This document shows, one piece after another, positions 24,148 to 30,899 of a stretch of 30,899 nucleotides of DNA (the first letter of the stretch is position 1; every line of letters starts with the position of its first letter). Where the stretch lies: positions 1 through 30,899 of the forward strand of contig DHFO01000022.1 in NCBI GenBank assembly GCA_002402295.1, in the 5' to 3' direction. The translations under genes were made by a program, and so were the position numbers. The stretch comes from Caldiserica bacterium UBA4822 (GTDB lineage Bacteria > Caldisericota > Caldisericia > Cryosericales > Cryosericaceae). The notes under the pieces are model-generated. The model was not told where the DNA came from. It searched no databases and was given only the letters and a program-made list of their open reading frames with translations.

Positions 24148-24777
24148 TCAGTCCAGGACGCGTGTGTCGACATTGACCTGCCCGTGTGCCGCGCTGATGA
24201 CATAGGTGCGGCTGCGCATGCCGCCGGGGGCCAGGTGCAGGACCGCGCTGGCTGTTCCAATCGAGAGACGGGCGCCTCCTGCGACTTCGAGGCAGACAAT
24301 GATGGCGTCTCCGGAACCTCTCACTCCAGCCAGAACAGTTCCGCTGATGCTGCCGAAGACGAAGCATGAGCGCATGGTTTCGACGCGAGCCCCCTCTGGA
24401 ACTGAACCCAGGATGATGACGTCTTTGGTAGTCTGAAGAAGCTCGCCAGCTTTCATATTCCGGTTAACCAGCAGCGCTGTCTCAGTTGGTACCGAGTCCT
24501 TCCTTGCAGCCCTGACCTGATAGTTGTCAATTCCCAGATTGTCGCCTGCAACGGCTCGCAGGTCCTTTTCCAGCTTGCTGATGGTCTTGGCGCCACAGAC
24601 GCGATTCTGGAGATCGACGTGAAGCCGGAGCTGCGGCAGTATATGGTGTTGTGCCGAGGCCTGGGCAACGAGGAGGCGCTCCGCTTCTCTCCATTTGGCC
24701 TTTGGATTGACCAGAGCGAGTATCTCCGTCTGATTTCCCTTGAAGACGACGATGCCAGTGGGACTAGTTGCTGCCAT
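24148..24777 (-). CDS. minC: Septum site-determining protein MinC
   Basis: 209 residues from ATG 24777. The N-terminal domain is divergent. The C-terminal part (about 100-209) has the repeated beta-helix pattern of MinC (GELLQTTKDVIILGSVPEGA, then FVFGSISGTVLAGVRG). MinC inhibits FtsZ assembly and is normally recruited by MinD. GGAGG stands 5 nt before ATG 24777, which is preferred to the upstream start at 24798. It overlaps the end of mrdA by 14 nt. In many Clostridia minD and minE come between minC and rodA; here rodA follows directly. Confidence 0.82.
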   Translation of the reverse strand: MAATSPTGIVVFKGNQTEILALVNPKAKWREAERLLVAQASAQHHILPQLRLHVDLQNRVCGAKTISKLEKDLRAVAGDNLGIDNYQVRAARKDSVPTETALLVNRNMKAGELLQTTKDVIILGSVPEGARVETMRSCFVFGSISGTVLAGVRGSGDAIIVCLEVAGGARLSIGTASAVLHLAPGGMRSRTYVISAAHGQVNVDTRVLD

Positions 24778-26542
24778 TGTTTCCTCCGTACAGGTCAAAG
24801 TACTGCTGCAGCATGCGATGCACGAGAGGGGCCATACTCGTACTGCGCGAATAGGGGGAATTCTCGTACATCAGCAGCACAGCTATCTGTGGGTTGTCCA
24901 TGGGGGCAAAAGCGATGAGCCAGGTGTGATACAGGTCGGGTGTCCCCGTTTCTGCAGTACCTGTCTTGGCACAGATCTTGATGTTACCGACTTTGAGGTA
25001 GTTCATACCTCCCGTTACTGATACACGATTGAGGCCCTTCTTGATGATGTCCAACGTACTGCTGCTGACCCCGAGGGTGGACTGTACCGCCGGCTGGGTC
25101 TGCGTTTCCGTCCTTGTAACGGCGTCTATGGAACTCTTGAGGAGGTGGGGCCGCCACAGCGTGCCGTTCATAGCGATAGAGCTGTAGATGGACAGGTCAC
25201 GTATGGGGGTCTCGAGCGTATATCCCTGCCCGATTCCCATATTCATGGTGTCGCCATCGTACCACGGTTCCTTGACGGTCGCGAGCTTCCATGCTGGCGT
25301 GGGGACAAGTCCCGTTGCCTCGCCCGGGAGGTCTACACCCGTTGGCTCATCGATGCCGAACCTTTGGGCATACGAGTCGAGCGCGTCGATACCAGCCAGG
25401 CGCGCGACGGTAAAGAAGTAGCTGTCGCAGGAGTCTGCGTACGCCTTGTAAATATCTTCGTTACCGTGTCCCCCGGGCCATACCCAGCACTTGAACAGTC
25501 TGCCGCCAACGGTGATACCGCCGGAGCACTTGATGATGGTCTTGTCGGTAATCACGTGTGTTTCGAGGCCCGCAGCACCAGTGACCACCTTAAATGTGCT
25601 GGCGGGCGGGAACTTGCCGGCAATGGCTCGGTTGAACAGCGTCCCCTTGGCGGACCATAACTTCCAGTCTTCACTGGAAATGCCGGAGATGAACTTGTTG
25701 GGGTCGAACGTTGGCCCGCTTGCGAGTGCGAGCAGCTCCCCGTTGCGCGGGTCCATCATGATCGCGGCGCCCTGATTGTCTCCGAGAAGGTCCTCACACG
25801 TCTTCTGCAGGCGTGCGTCAATAGTCAGCACCAGGCTTTTGCCGGGCGTCGCAGGCTTTTCCTGCAGTGTCTTGACGACCTTGCCCTCGGCGTCGACCTC
25901 AATCAGCTTCTGGCTCTTGGTTCCCCGCAGCAGAGATTCGTACTGCAGTTCGATGCCTTCCTTGCCGATAGTGTCCTTGATGACATACCCCTGGTCCTGC
26001 AGCTCCTTGAGCTCGGTATCCGCTATTTCACCCGTGTAGCCCAGCACATGGGCGGCAAGCGAACCCTCTGGGTACGACCTCTTGGCCGACATGACGAGCT
26101 GTATCCCTGGAAGGTCTGGTTCCTTCTCTGCCAGTTGGAGAGCCACTGCCTTGGAAACGTTGCGAACGACCGGGATGGGCGTGAACGGGCTGGCCCCTGC
26201 GTTCTTCACTGTGTTCTTAAGGTCTTGAAGCTTCGTTCCCGTGAGTTGCGCAATCGCGCCGAGTTCCACATCGGCATCGGACAGGTCATAGGTTGTCACA
26301 ACCACGTCAAAGGATGGAACGTCCGTTGCCAGTACTACACCATTGCGGTCGCGGATTTCTCCCCGAGGCGCATCCGTACTGATAATTCTCAGACGGTTGT
26401 CTTCAGCCACGCCGGCGTAGTAGTCTCCCCGTACTACTTGAAGATAGTAGAGGCGGCTCACAATCCCGAGCAGGAGCACCGTGAAGAGAATGGTGAGGAC
26501 GAGAAAGCGTCTGGTCTGGCTTGACTGCTCAGACTTGTCCAT
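24764..26542 (-). CDS. mrdA: Class B penicillin-binding protein 2 (elongasome transpeptidase)
   Basis: 592 residues from ATG 26542. It cross-links peptidoglycan during side-wall growth with RodA. A single membrane anchor covers about residues 12-30. A dimerisation/pedestal domain is followed by the transpeptidase with STFK (S315, K318), SCD (371-373, the S-x-D form usual in PBP2) and KTG (526-528). The start at 26542 has GAGG 6 nt upstream and overlaps mreD by 14 nt; an in-frame start at 26602 lies deep inside mreD and is less likely. Confidence 0.95.
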   Translation of the reverse strand: MDKSEQSSQTRRFLVLTILFTVLLLGIVSRLYYLQVVRGDYYAGVAEDNRLRIISTDAPRGEIRDRNGVVLATDVPSFDVVVTTYDLSDADVELGAIAQLTGTKLQDLKNTVKNAGASPFTPIPVVRNVSKAVALQLAEKEPDLPGIQLVMSAKRSYPEGSLAAHVLGYTGEIADTELKELQDQGYVIKDTIGKEGIELQYESLLRGTKSQKLIEVDAEGKVVKTLQEKPATPGKSLVLTIDARLQKTCEDLLGDNQGAAIMMDPRNGELLALASGPTFDPNKFISGISSEDWKLWSAKGTLFNRAIAGKFPPASTFKVVTGAAGLETHVITDKTIIKCSGGITVGGRLFKCWVWPGGHGNEDIYKAYADSCDSYFFTVARLAGIDALDSYAQRFGIDEPTGVDLPGEATGLVPTPAWKLATVKEPWYDGDTMNMGIGQGYTLETPIRDLSIYSSIAMNGTLWRPHLLKSSIDAVTRTETQTQPAVQSTLGVSSSTLDIIKKGLNRVSVTGGMNYLKVGNIKICAKTGTAETGTPDLYHTWLIAFAPMDNPQIAVLLMYENSPYSRSTSMAPLVHRMLQQYFDLYGGNNGSN

Positions 26543-27020
26543 GCTGTTCCTCGAGCGGTGATCGGCGGACCAGATAACGTGCCTCGGAGATTCCGACGGC
26601 AATCGATGCAGCCACGTACATGGTGACGCCGAAGGGCTGGAGTGCCGGTCTACCCTGCGTCATGAGGGGAAGCAAGGCCGTCACCAGGCAGTACGCGGCG
26701 GAGAAAACGATCCGGCCGAGTCTCGGCGCAAGCTGTTCGATAGAGGGACAGGCACCAGTGACCAACAGGAACAGGAGCGCTGTAGGCAGGAGGCGCGATT
26801 GGCTGAAATAGGCCAGGAACAGGGCACTCACCAGCCCCCCAGTGATGCCCAGCGAAACCGTATGCCGCACGCTGTAGAAGAACACGATGGCCGTGGCCAA
26901 CAAAAACGCGGCGCCACCGGAAGCGGGTGCGCGCAGCGTAACGTGGCTCAAGAGGGCAAGCAGCACCGCCTCCCCGGCAAGGAGTCCTCCTAACAGGCTG
27001 TACTCCTGTCGTATAGTCAT
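26529..27020 (-). CDS. mreD: Rod-shape-determining protein MreD
   Basis: 163 residues, very hydrophobic, with about five membrane segments, as expected for MreD. Sequence conservation in this family is low, so the call rests largely on size, topology and position between mreC and mrdA. ATG 27020 overlaps the mreC stop (ATGA), so translation is coupled. It links MreC and the cytoplasmic MreB filament to the membrane elongation complex. Confidence 0.88.
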   Translation of the reverse strand: MTIRQEYSLLGGLLAGEAVLLALLSHVTLRAPASGGAAFLLATAIVFFYSVRHTVSLGITGGLVSALFLAYFSQSRLLPTALLFLLVTGACPSIEQLAPRLGRIVFSAAYCLVTALLPLMTQGRPALQPFGVTMYVAASIAVGISEARYLVRRSPLEEQHGQV

Positions 27021-27853
27021 TTGGCCCCCAGGGCCACCAGAACGGTCCTGGTTCCCCAGACAGCGGCAAAGGGACGAAGCACCAGCTCAGTGGCGTCACC
27101 GGTTGTCAGCTGAGCGACGACCCCGATGGGCGTGTTCGGTGGAAACAGGGACGAACTGCTGGATGTCACCACGATGTCGCCAGCCTGAAACTGGGGAAGA
27201 GGCGAGATGTAGGAAAGCCTGCAGTATTCTTCATCCGAACCCTTGATGATCACATCCTCGCCTGTACGACGGTTGATGCCTGATATGACGCACCTGCTGT
27301 CAAGCAGCGAGAGTACAACGGCCGTCGACCGCGAGGTGCTGTGGACCTTGCCGAATGCATAAACCTGGGCCGTTGCAGGATCGGCGGCAAAGACGCCTGC
27401 CCCGACTGCCACACCCGCACTGCTCCCGTGGTCAATGAAGACGTCCAGGGAACCCAGATTGGTCGTCCTGCCTGTTACCTGTGCGAGAACTGTTTTCACA
27501 GCGAGGCCCTGCTGCAGGCCCAGCTGTGCTTGAAGTCGGGCCAGTTCAGCTGCGTCATCCCTTGCTATACTGAGTTGTGCTGACAGATACTGATTCTCCA
27601 GGCGCAGACCATCGTTCTCTGCGTAGATGCCACGCGCATAGACAAGAGCGCTGCCATAAGCGCCGACACGTTCAACCGCGGTTGCAAGGGCGCTGCCTGT
27701 ACTGCGTACGGCTGTTTGTATACCGCCCAAGATAAGACTACCCAGTTCCATGCCATAGGACGCAAATCCGACCACGGTCGCCAGCACGAGGAACAGTGCA
27801 ACAAACAACAGGCTTGCAGACCTTCGGGTCAGTTTGCGTGGCGGGCGAGCCAT
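27017..27853 (-). CDS. mreC: Rod-shape-determining protein MreC
   Basis: 278 residues. One N-terminal membrane segment (about 13-32) is followed by a coiled coil (about 72-108, YAENDGLRLENQYLSAQL region) and the beta-barrel MreC domain. It scaffolds PBP2 and RodA on the outer membrane face. ATG 27853 lies 3 nt after the mreB stop codon. There is no proper Shine-Dalgarno spacing, so it probably depends on coupled translation from mreB. Confidence 0.93.
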   Translation of the reverse strand: MARPPRKLTRRSASLLFVALFLVLATVVGFASYGMELGSLILGGIQTAVRSTGSALATAVERVGAYGSALVYARGIYAENDGLRLENQYLSAQLSIARDDAAELARLQAQLGLQQGLAVKTVLAQVTGRTTNLGSLDVFIDHGSSAGVAVGAGVFAADPATAQVYAFGKVHSTSRSTAVVLSLLDSRCVISGINRRTGEDVIIKGSDEEYCRLSYISPLPQFQAGDIVVTSSSSSLFPPNTPIGVVAQLTTGDATELVLRPFAAVWGTRTVLVALGAK

Positions 27854-27856
27854 TCC

Positions 27857-28861
27857 CTATATCAGGACTTCGTGGAGAACGTCATAGTTCTCGAGGACCT
27901 TTCCTGCTCCCTTGGCGACGCACTGCAGCGGGTCTTCAGCGACATTTACCAGGATTCCCGTGCGCGTTGAAATGAACTTGTCCAGCCCCTTAATGAGCGC
28001 TCCACCCCCGGAAAGCATGATGCCACTGTCAATTATATCGGCCGACAGCTCAGGAGGTGTCAGTTCCAGAGCGGACTTGATGGTTGTGAGAATCTGCTCA
28101 AGCGGCTCCTTGAGTGCATCACGGACTTCCTCGCTCGTAACCTCCACAGATTTCGGCAGTCCATTGATCAGGTCCCTGCCACGCACCTCATAGGTTTTCT
28201 CGCTTTCAAGTGGATATGCCGAACCGATGGCGAGTTTCACCTCTTCCGCTGTCACGTCTCCGATGAGCAGGTTGTACCGTCGCCGGATGTGCGTGGCAAT
28301 GGCATCTGTCATCTCATCCCCCGCGATCCGAAGGGACTGTGAGGTCACAACGCCCTTCATCGAGATGACAGCAACCTCCGCGGTGCCTCCGCCCACGTCA
28401 ACGATCATGACGCCGCGCGCATCAGCAACCGGGAGGTCCGCTCCGATTGCAGCAGCCATCGGCTCCTGAATGAGTTTTGCTTCGCGAGCGCCCGCATTAA
28501 GTGCTGCGTCAATAACAGCCTTCATCTCCACCTGTGTGATTCCAGAGGGGATACCTACCAGTACGCGTGGTCTGGCAAACAGACCCGTCCCCGAAGCCTT
28601 CTTGATAAAGTACTCGAGCAGTTTCTCTGTGACTGTAAAATCGGCGATGACACCATCCCGCATGGGACGCGTCACAACGATGGATTGCGGCGTACGTCCT
28701 GCCATCTTCTTGGCATCGTTGCCAACAGCGAGCACGGTTCCGCTCTTCGCGTCCATCGCAACGATGGTGGGCTCACGGATGACGACCCCCTTGTTTTTCA
28801 CATAGACGACAGTATTTGCAGTACCAAGATCTATTGCCAGGTCTTTCGAGAAAAAAGCCAC
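27857..28861 (-). CDS. mreB: Rod-shape-determining actin homologue MreB
   Basis: 334 residues, the standard length. It forms membrane-associated ATP-dependent filaments that organise wall elongation. The actin-fold phosphate motifs DLGTANTVVYVKNKG (11-25) and IVDVGGGTAEVAVIS, and the adenosine motif SGGGALIKGLD, are clear. The start is GTG 28861 with GGGGAGGT 5-6 nt upstream, the strongest ribosome site in this operon. It follows maf after 3 nt. Presence of mreBCD, mrdA and rodA together indicates a rod-shaped walled cell. Confidence 0.97.
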   Translation of the reverse strand: MAFFSKDLAIDLGTANTVVYVKNKGVVIREPTIVAMDAKSGTVLAVGNDAKKMAGRTPQSIVVTRPMRDGVIADFTVTEKLLEYFIKKASGTGLFARPRVLVGIPSGITQVEMKAVIDAALNAGAREAKLIQEPMAAAIGADLPVADARGVMIVDVGGGTAEVAVISMKGVVTSQSLRIAGDEMTDAIATHIRRRYNLLIGDVTAEEVKLAIGSAYPLESEKTYEVRGRDLINGLPKSVEVTSEEVRDALKEPLEQILTTIKSALELTPPELSADIIDSGIMLSGGGALIKGLDKFISTRTGILVNVAEDPLQCVAKGAGKVLENYDVLHEVLI

Positions 28862-28864
28862 GAA

Positions 28865-29437
28865 TTACCTCCCCACGTCAACGTTGAGTTCTGCACACAG
28901 CGCATAGAAATCACGCATGGTAAAGCCAACAATAGTGTCAAGCGGACCATCGGTCCGTTCGATGAAACTTGCAGCCAATCCCTGTACGGCGTACGCCCCT
29001 GCCTTGTCCAGGTACTCCGGATTGTCAAGGTACCGCTCGCGTTCGTCTGGTGCCAGTTGGCGCATGATAACATGCGACGTCGATACCTTGAGGCTGGTCC
29101 TGCCGGAAGGCACGAGAATGCCGGCCATGGCGGTAACCACCCTGTGCTCCCTTCCTTCAAGCAGCAAGAGCATCTGCCGGGCCTCCGACCGATTCGCCGG
29201 CTTACCGAGGATGTGCCCTTCGCAGGCAACAACCGTGTCTGCTCCAATGACCAGGCCTGCGTCGATGGCCACAGCACCGGCCCGTGCCTTTGCCAGCGCG
29301 TTGTCACGGGCGCTTTGCTCGGGGGCGTCTTCTCGCATGACCTCATCGACATGTCCGGCGACGAGCGAGAATGCTATTCCCCAGGAAGCCAGTATCTGAG
29401 CTCTCCGTGGAGAGCTTGAGGCAAGGTAAACGGTCAC
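28865..29437 (-). CDS. maf: Maf-type nucleotide pyrophosphatase
   Basis: 190 residues. Maf enzymes hydrolyse dTTP/UTP or modified nucleotides to monophosphates. The N-terminal LASSSPRRAQIL (5-16), GADTVV with HILGKP after it, and GREHRVVT are diagnostic. GTG 29437 overlaps the DUF4321 stop (GTGA). The maf-mreB arrangement is common in Firmicutes and several other phyla; radC, often between them, is absent. Confidence 0.94.
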   Translation of the reverse strand: MTVYLASSSPRRAQILASWGIAFSLVAGHVDEVMREDAPEQSARDNALAKARAGAVAIDAGLVIGADTVVACEGHILGKPANRSEARQMLLLLEGREHRVVTAMAGILVPSGRTSLKVSTSHVIMRQLAPDERERYLDNPEYLDKAGAYAVQGLAASFIERTDGPLDTIVGFTMRDFYALCAELNVDVGR

Positions 29438-29676
29438 AGGAGCGTCGAGAAGAAGAGAAACAGGAGAGCCAGGCCCACGGTTCCCAGGTTCATGGTAACG
29501 GTGAAGCCAAGACGGAGCTCCATGAAACCCAGCTGAAGTGTAAAATCCGGGACCCCGAAGTGAAGGCCGGCCCGCATGAACGGATAGTATGCTCCCAACA
29601 CTTCTCCGAGGACGGAACCAAGAATCGCCCCGACCAGGACGAAAGCGACAGAAATTGTCCGTTCCTTTCTTCTCAC
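29434..29676 (-). CDS. Small membrane protein, DUF4321 family
   Basis: 80 residues from GTG 29676. Two membrane segments are seen: about residues 8-30 (with GAILGSVLGEVLG) and 58-80. A loop between them contains a PDFTLQLGFMELRLGF segment. This matches the DUF4321 pattern I recall from genes beside maf in Clostridia. The frame is open up to 29859, but that part overlaps the Gx transporter gene and does not look like the family. GTG 29676 overlaps that gene's stop (GTGA) and has GGAG 5 nt upstream. Function unknown. Confidence 0.8.
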   Translation of the reverse strand: MRRKERTISVAFVLVGAILGSVLGEVLGAYYPFMRAGLHFGVPDFTLQLGFMELRLGFTVTMNLGTVGLALLFLFFSTLL

Positions 29677-30224
29677 CGCGACTCCACCGTTACGCTGCCA
29701 TGAAGAGCCCGGTCCAGCCGGGAGAGGACGGCAAGCGAAACTCCACCCACGAGGTATCCTGCAACTCCGCCGGCCACAACCAGGAACGGCAGATAATACC
29801 AGAGTATACCTACAGTTCTGGTAATCAGCAAGAGCAGATACTGCGAGACGTTGTTGCACACGCCGCCAACCGTACTGACGCTTGGGAGGCCGATATGGTG
29901 GCCAAACACTTTGCGCAGCACCACCATCACGATAACCGCACCCATGCTGCCGACGAACGACAGGCTGGAGGTGATGGTCATGAGGTTGCCTTTGATGAGG
30001 CCGGTCACCAGAATACGCAGCAGAACCAGTGCCACAGTTGCAAGCGGACCGTACATCTCCAGGCAGAGCATTGTGCTCACTTGTGAGAGGCCCAGCTTGG
30101 CCCCGGGAAGAAAGGGAAGCGGTGGATCAAAATAGTTGATGACGATGGCGACTGCTGCAAGCAGGGCGAAGCGCAGCGTAGTCTGTGTGGTACGGTAACG
30201 CGGGCCGCTATTGGGCAAGGGCAT
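29673..30224 (-). CDS. Gx transporter family protein (annotated elsewhere as heptaprenyl diphosphate synthase component I)
   Basis: 183 residues from ATG 30224, with about five membrane segments. The early FLPGAKLGLSQ motif is characteristic of the Hpre_diP_synt_I/Gx transporter family. Such proteins usually sit beside a NusG domain II gene and near rnf, apbE or prenyl synthase genes, as here. It is likely an S-component-like substrate-binding membrane protein; the substrate is unknown. AGGAG lies 8 nt before ATG 30224, which overlaps the previous gene by 17 nt. An in-frame ATG at 30275 is less likely. Confidence 0.85.
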   Translation of the reverse strand: MPLPNSGPRYRTTQTTLRFALLAAVAIVINYFDPPLPFLPGAKLGLSQVSTMLCLEMYGPLATVALVLLRILVTGLIKGNLMTITSSLSFVGSMGAVIVMVVLRKVFGHHIGLPSVSTVGGVCNNVSQYLLLLITRTVGILWYYLPFLVVAGGVAGYLVGGVSLAVLSRLDRALHGSVTVESR

Positions 30225-30579
30225 CAATGTCGCTCCTGTTCCCCTCGATGAGGATGATGAGGTGATTCGGGACACAAATGATCTGTTCCCCGGGACTGTG
30301 CGCCGGGTGCGTGTGAACGCAAACCTGGTCCGGACACGTGGCGTGTGTTACCGCGACGCTCCCCTTGCCGTCCGTCGCGATTTCAACGGGGCCGAGCACG
30401 CCCTGCACCGTTATTGTCTGAGGGTTCGTCGATGTCAGATCCAGCGTCGTAATAGTTATGCCGTCCACTCGCACAAGTGCGGTCGTCCCCTGGACACGGT
30501 GCACGAGGAAGGCAAGAATCACGACGACTCCGACCGCCACTGCCAGGACGACCGCCGTGATACGGTCGCTGCGCTTCAT
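30208..30579 (-). CDS. NusG domain II-containing membrane-anchored protein
   Basis: 123 residues. One N-terminal membrane segment (about 9-27) is followed by an extracytoplasmic beta domain. Motifs TCPDQVCVHT (81-90; C82, C87) and ICVPNHLIILI (101-111; C102) identify the family. The three cysteines suggest a redox or disulfide role, which is unproven. It is not the transcription factor NusG. ATG 30579 overlaps the stop codon of the upstream apbE-like gene (ATGA). Confidence 0.87.
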   Translation of the reverse strand: MKRSDRITAVVLAVAVGVVVILAFLVHRVQGTTALVRVDGITITTLDLTSTNPQTITVQGVLGPVEIATDGKGSVAVTHATCPDQVCVHTHPAHSPGEQIICVPNHLIILIEGNRSDIDALAQ

Positions 30580-30899
30580 TGGTCGTCCGTGGAAACGAGT
30601 GTGATGGGGCCGAGCGTCGACCGCGTTCCCGCGGCATCCACAACGACTACTCCGACAACGCCCTGCGTGCTGGTTTCTGCGTAGACCTTCTGCTGGCGGG
30701 TAGCATCGGAACAGAAGAATACCTTGCCGAGGGCATCACCTATCGCCCCGTGCATGGCATCCAGACTGGTGATGACGGTTGCGCTCTGGTTGAGCCTGGC
30801 AGGACATCCGGTTGTTGGATCGATGATGTGGCAGTACCTGATGCCATCCTTCTCAAAGTACCGCTGGTAGTCGCCGGACGTCGCGACAAACGCATCCCC
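30576..30899 (-). CDS. apbE: FAD:protein FMN transferase, ApbE family (5' end cut by window edge)
   Basis: 107 C-terminal residues are visible. The ATSGDYQRYF and HIIDPTTGCPA motifs are those of ApbE, which attaches FMN covalently to threonine or serine of target proteins outside the membrane. The usual metal-site region DAL...  is present as IGDALGKVFF. The N-terminus, including any lipoprotein signal, is beyond the window. Grouping with NusG-II and Gx genes is typical of extracytoplasmic flavin/Rnf-type modules. It is the most upstream visible gene of the twelve-gene run. Confidence 0.88.
   Translation of the reverse strand, partial: GDAFVATSGDYQRYFEKDGIRYCHIIDPTTGCPARLNQSATVITSLDAMHGAIGDALGKVFFCSDATRQQKVYAETSTQGVVGVVVVDAAGTRSTLGPITLVSTDDQ

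Noticed and set aside
29677..29859. N-terminal extension of the DUF4321 gene to 29859
   Set aside because: The added residues overlap the Gx transporter gene in another frame and do not resemble the membrane-protein family; GTG 29676 has a GTGA overlap and a ribosome site.
1..30899. tRNA or rRNA genes, insertion sequences, prophage genes, CRISPR repeats, defence genes
   Set aside because: None seen by eye; the genes are contiguous housekeeping genes and no long direct repeats or transposase-like products were noticed.

Overview
The window is a densely coded chromosomal segment of a bacterium with moderately high GC by eye. ATG and GTG starts mix, Shine-Dalgarno sequences are clear at many genes, and gaps between genes are very short. 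It carries about 27 genes and almost all are housekeeping. I see no rRNA, tRNA, insertion sequence, phage gene or CRISPR array, and no gene-free stretch longer than about 200 bases. The gene set (Firmicutes/Clostridia-like mre-pbp2-minC-rodA order, a 3D/G5 cell-wall protein beside rsmA, two-subunit glycine decarboxylase, ClpC with a UVR segment, DUF4321 beside maf, NusG-II and Gx transporter genes) suggests an anaerobic lineage with Firmicutes-like gene order, or a deep-branching or candidate phylum. The sequence alone does not let me name the taxon.

Layout. (1) 1-2167, minus strand: ygeY (M20 hydrolase) followed by ygeW (knotted carbamoyltransferase-like, cut by the left edge), behind a 113-nt structured leader. 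Related genes elsewhere belong to anaerobic purine/ureide degradation clusters. (2) 2366-5408, minus strand: a class A penicillin-binding protein and an unrecognised coiled-coil protein. (3) 5409-11053, plus strand: clpC-lepA-hemW, divergent from the coiled-coil gene. (4) 11090-12145, minus strand: a divergent YchF-type ATPase. (5) 12338-21119, plus strand: an unknown protein, a 3D/G5 cell-wall protein and rsmA, then gcvH-gcvPA-gcvPB-argS-rbfA-nrnA. (6) 21150-30899, minus strand: a compact run of twelve genes, apbE (cut by the right edge)-nusG domain II-Gx transporter-DUF4321-maf-mreB-mreC-mreD-mrdA-minC-rodA-B12-binding-like radical SAM. All its junctions overlap or are only 1-9 nt apart.

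How the genes work together. Block 6 joins elongasome genes (MreBCD, PBP2, RodA) and a MinC division inhibitor to a membrane module linked with flavinylation and isoprenoid/quinone functions. Block 5 joins glycine cleavage to translation and ribosome maturation genes. Block 3 holds protein quality control, translation and radical SAM heme-chaperone functions. Six candidate promoters were found by eye, and three of them share the -10 hexamer TAGACT.

I did not find a clear previously undescribed system. The best leads are the ygeY-ygeW pair with its structured leader and an HPLP (rather than HCLP) active-site motif, the orphan coiled-coil gene divergent from clpC, the unknown gene coupled to the 3D/G5 protein, and the minC that lacks minD and minE.
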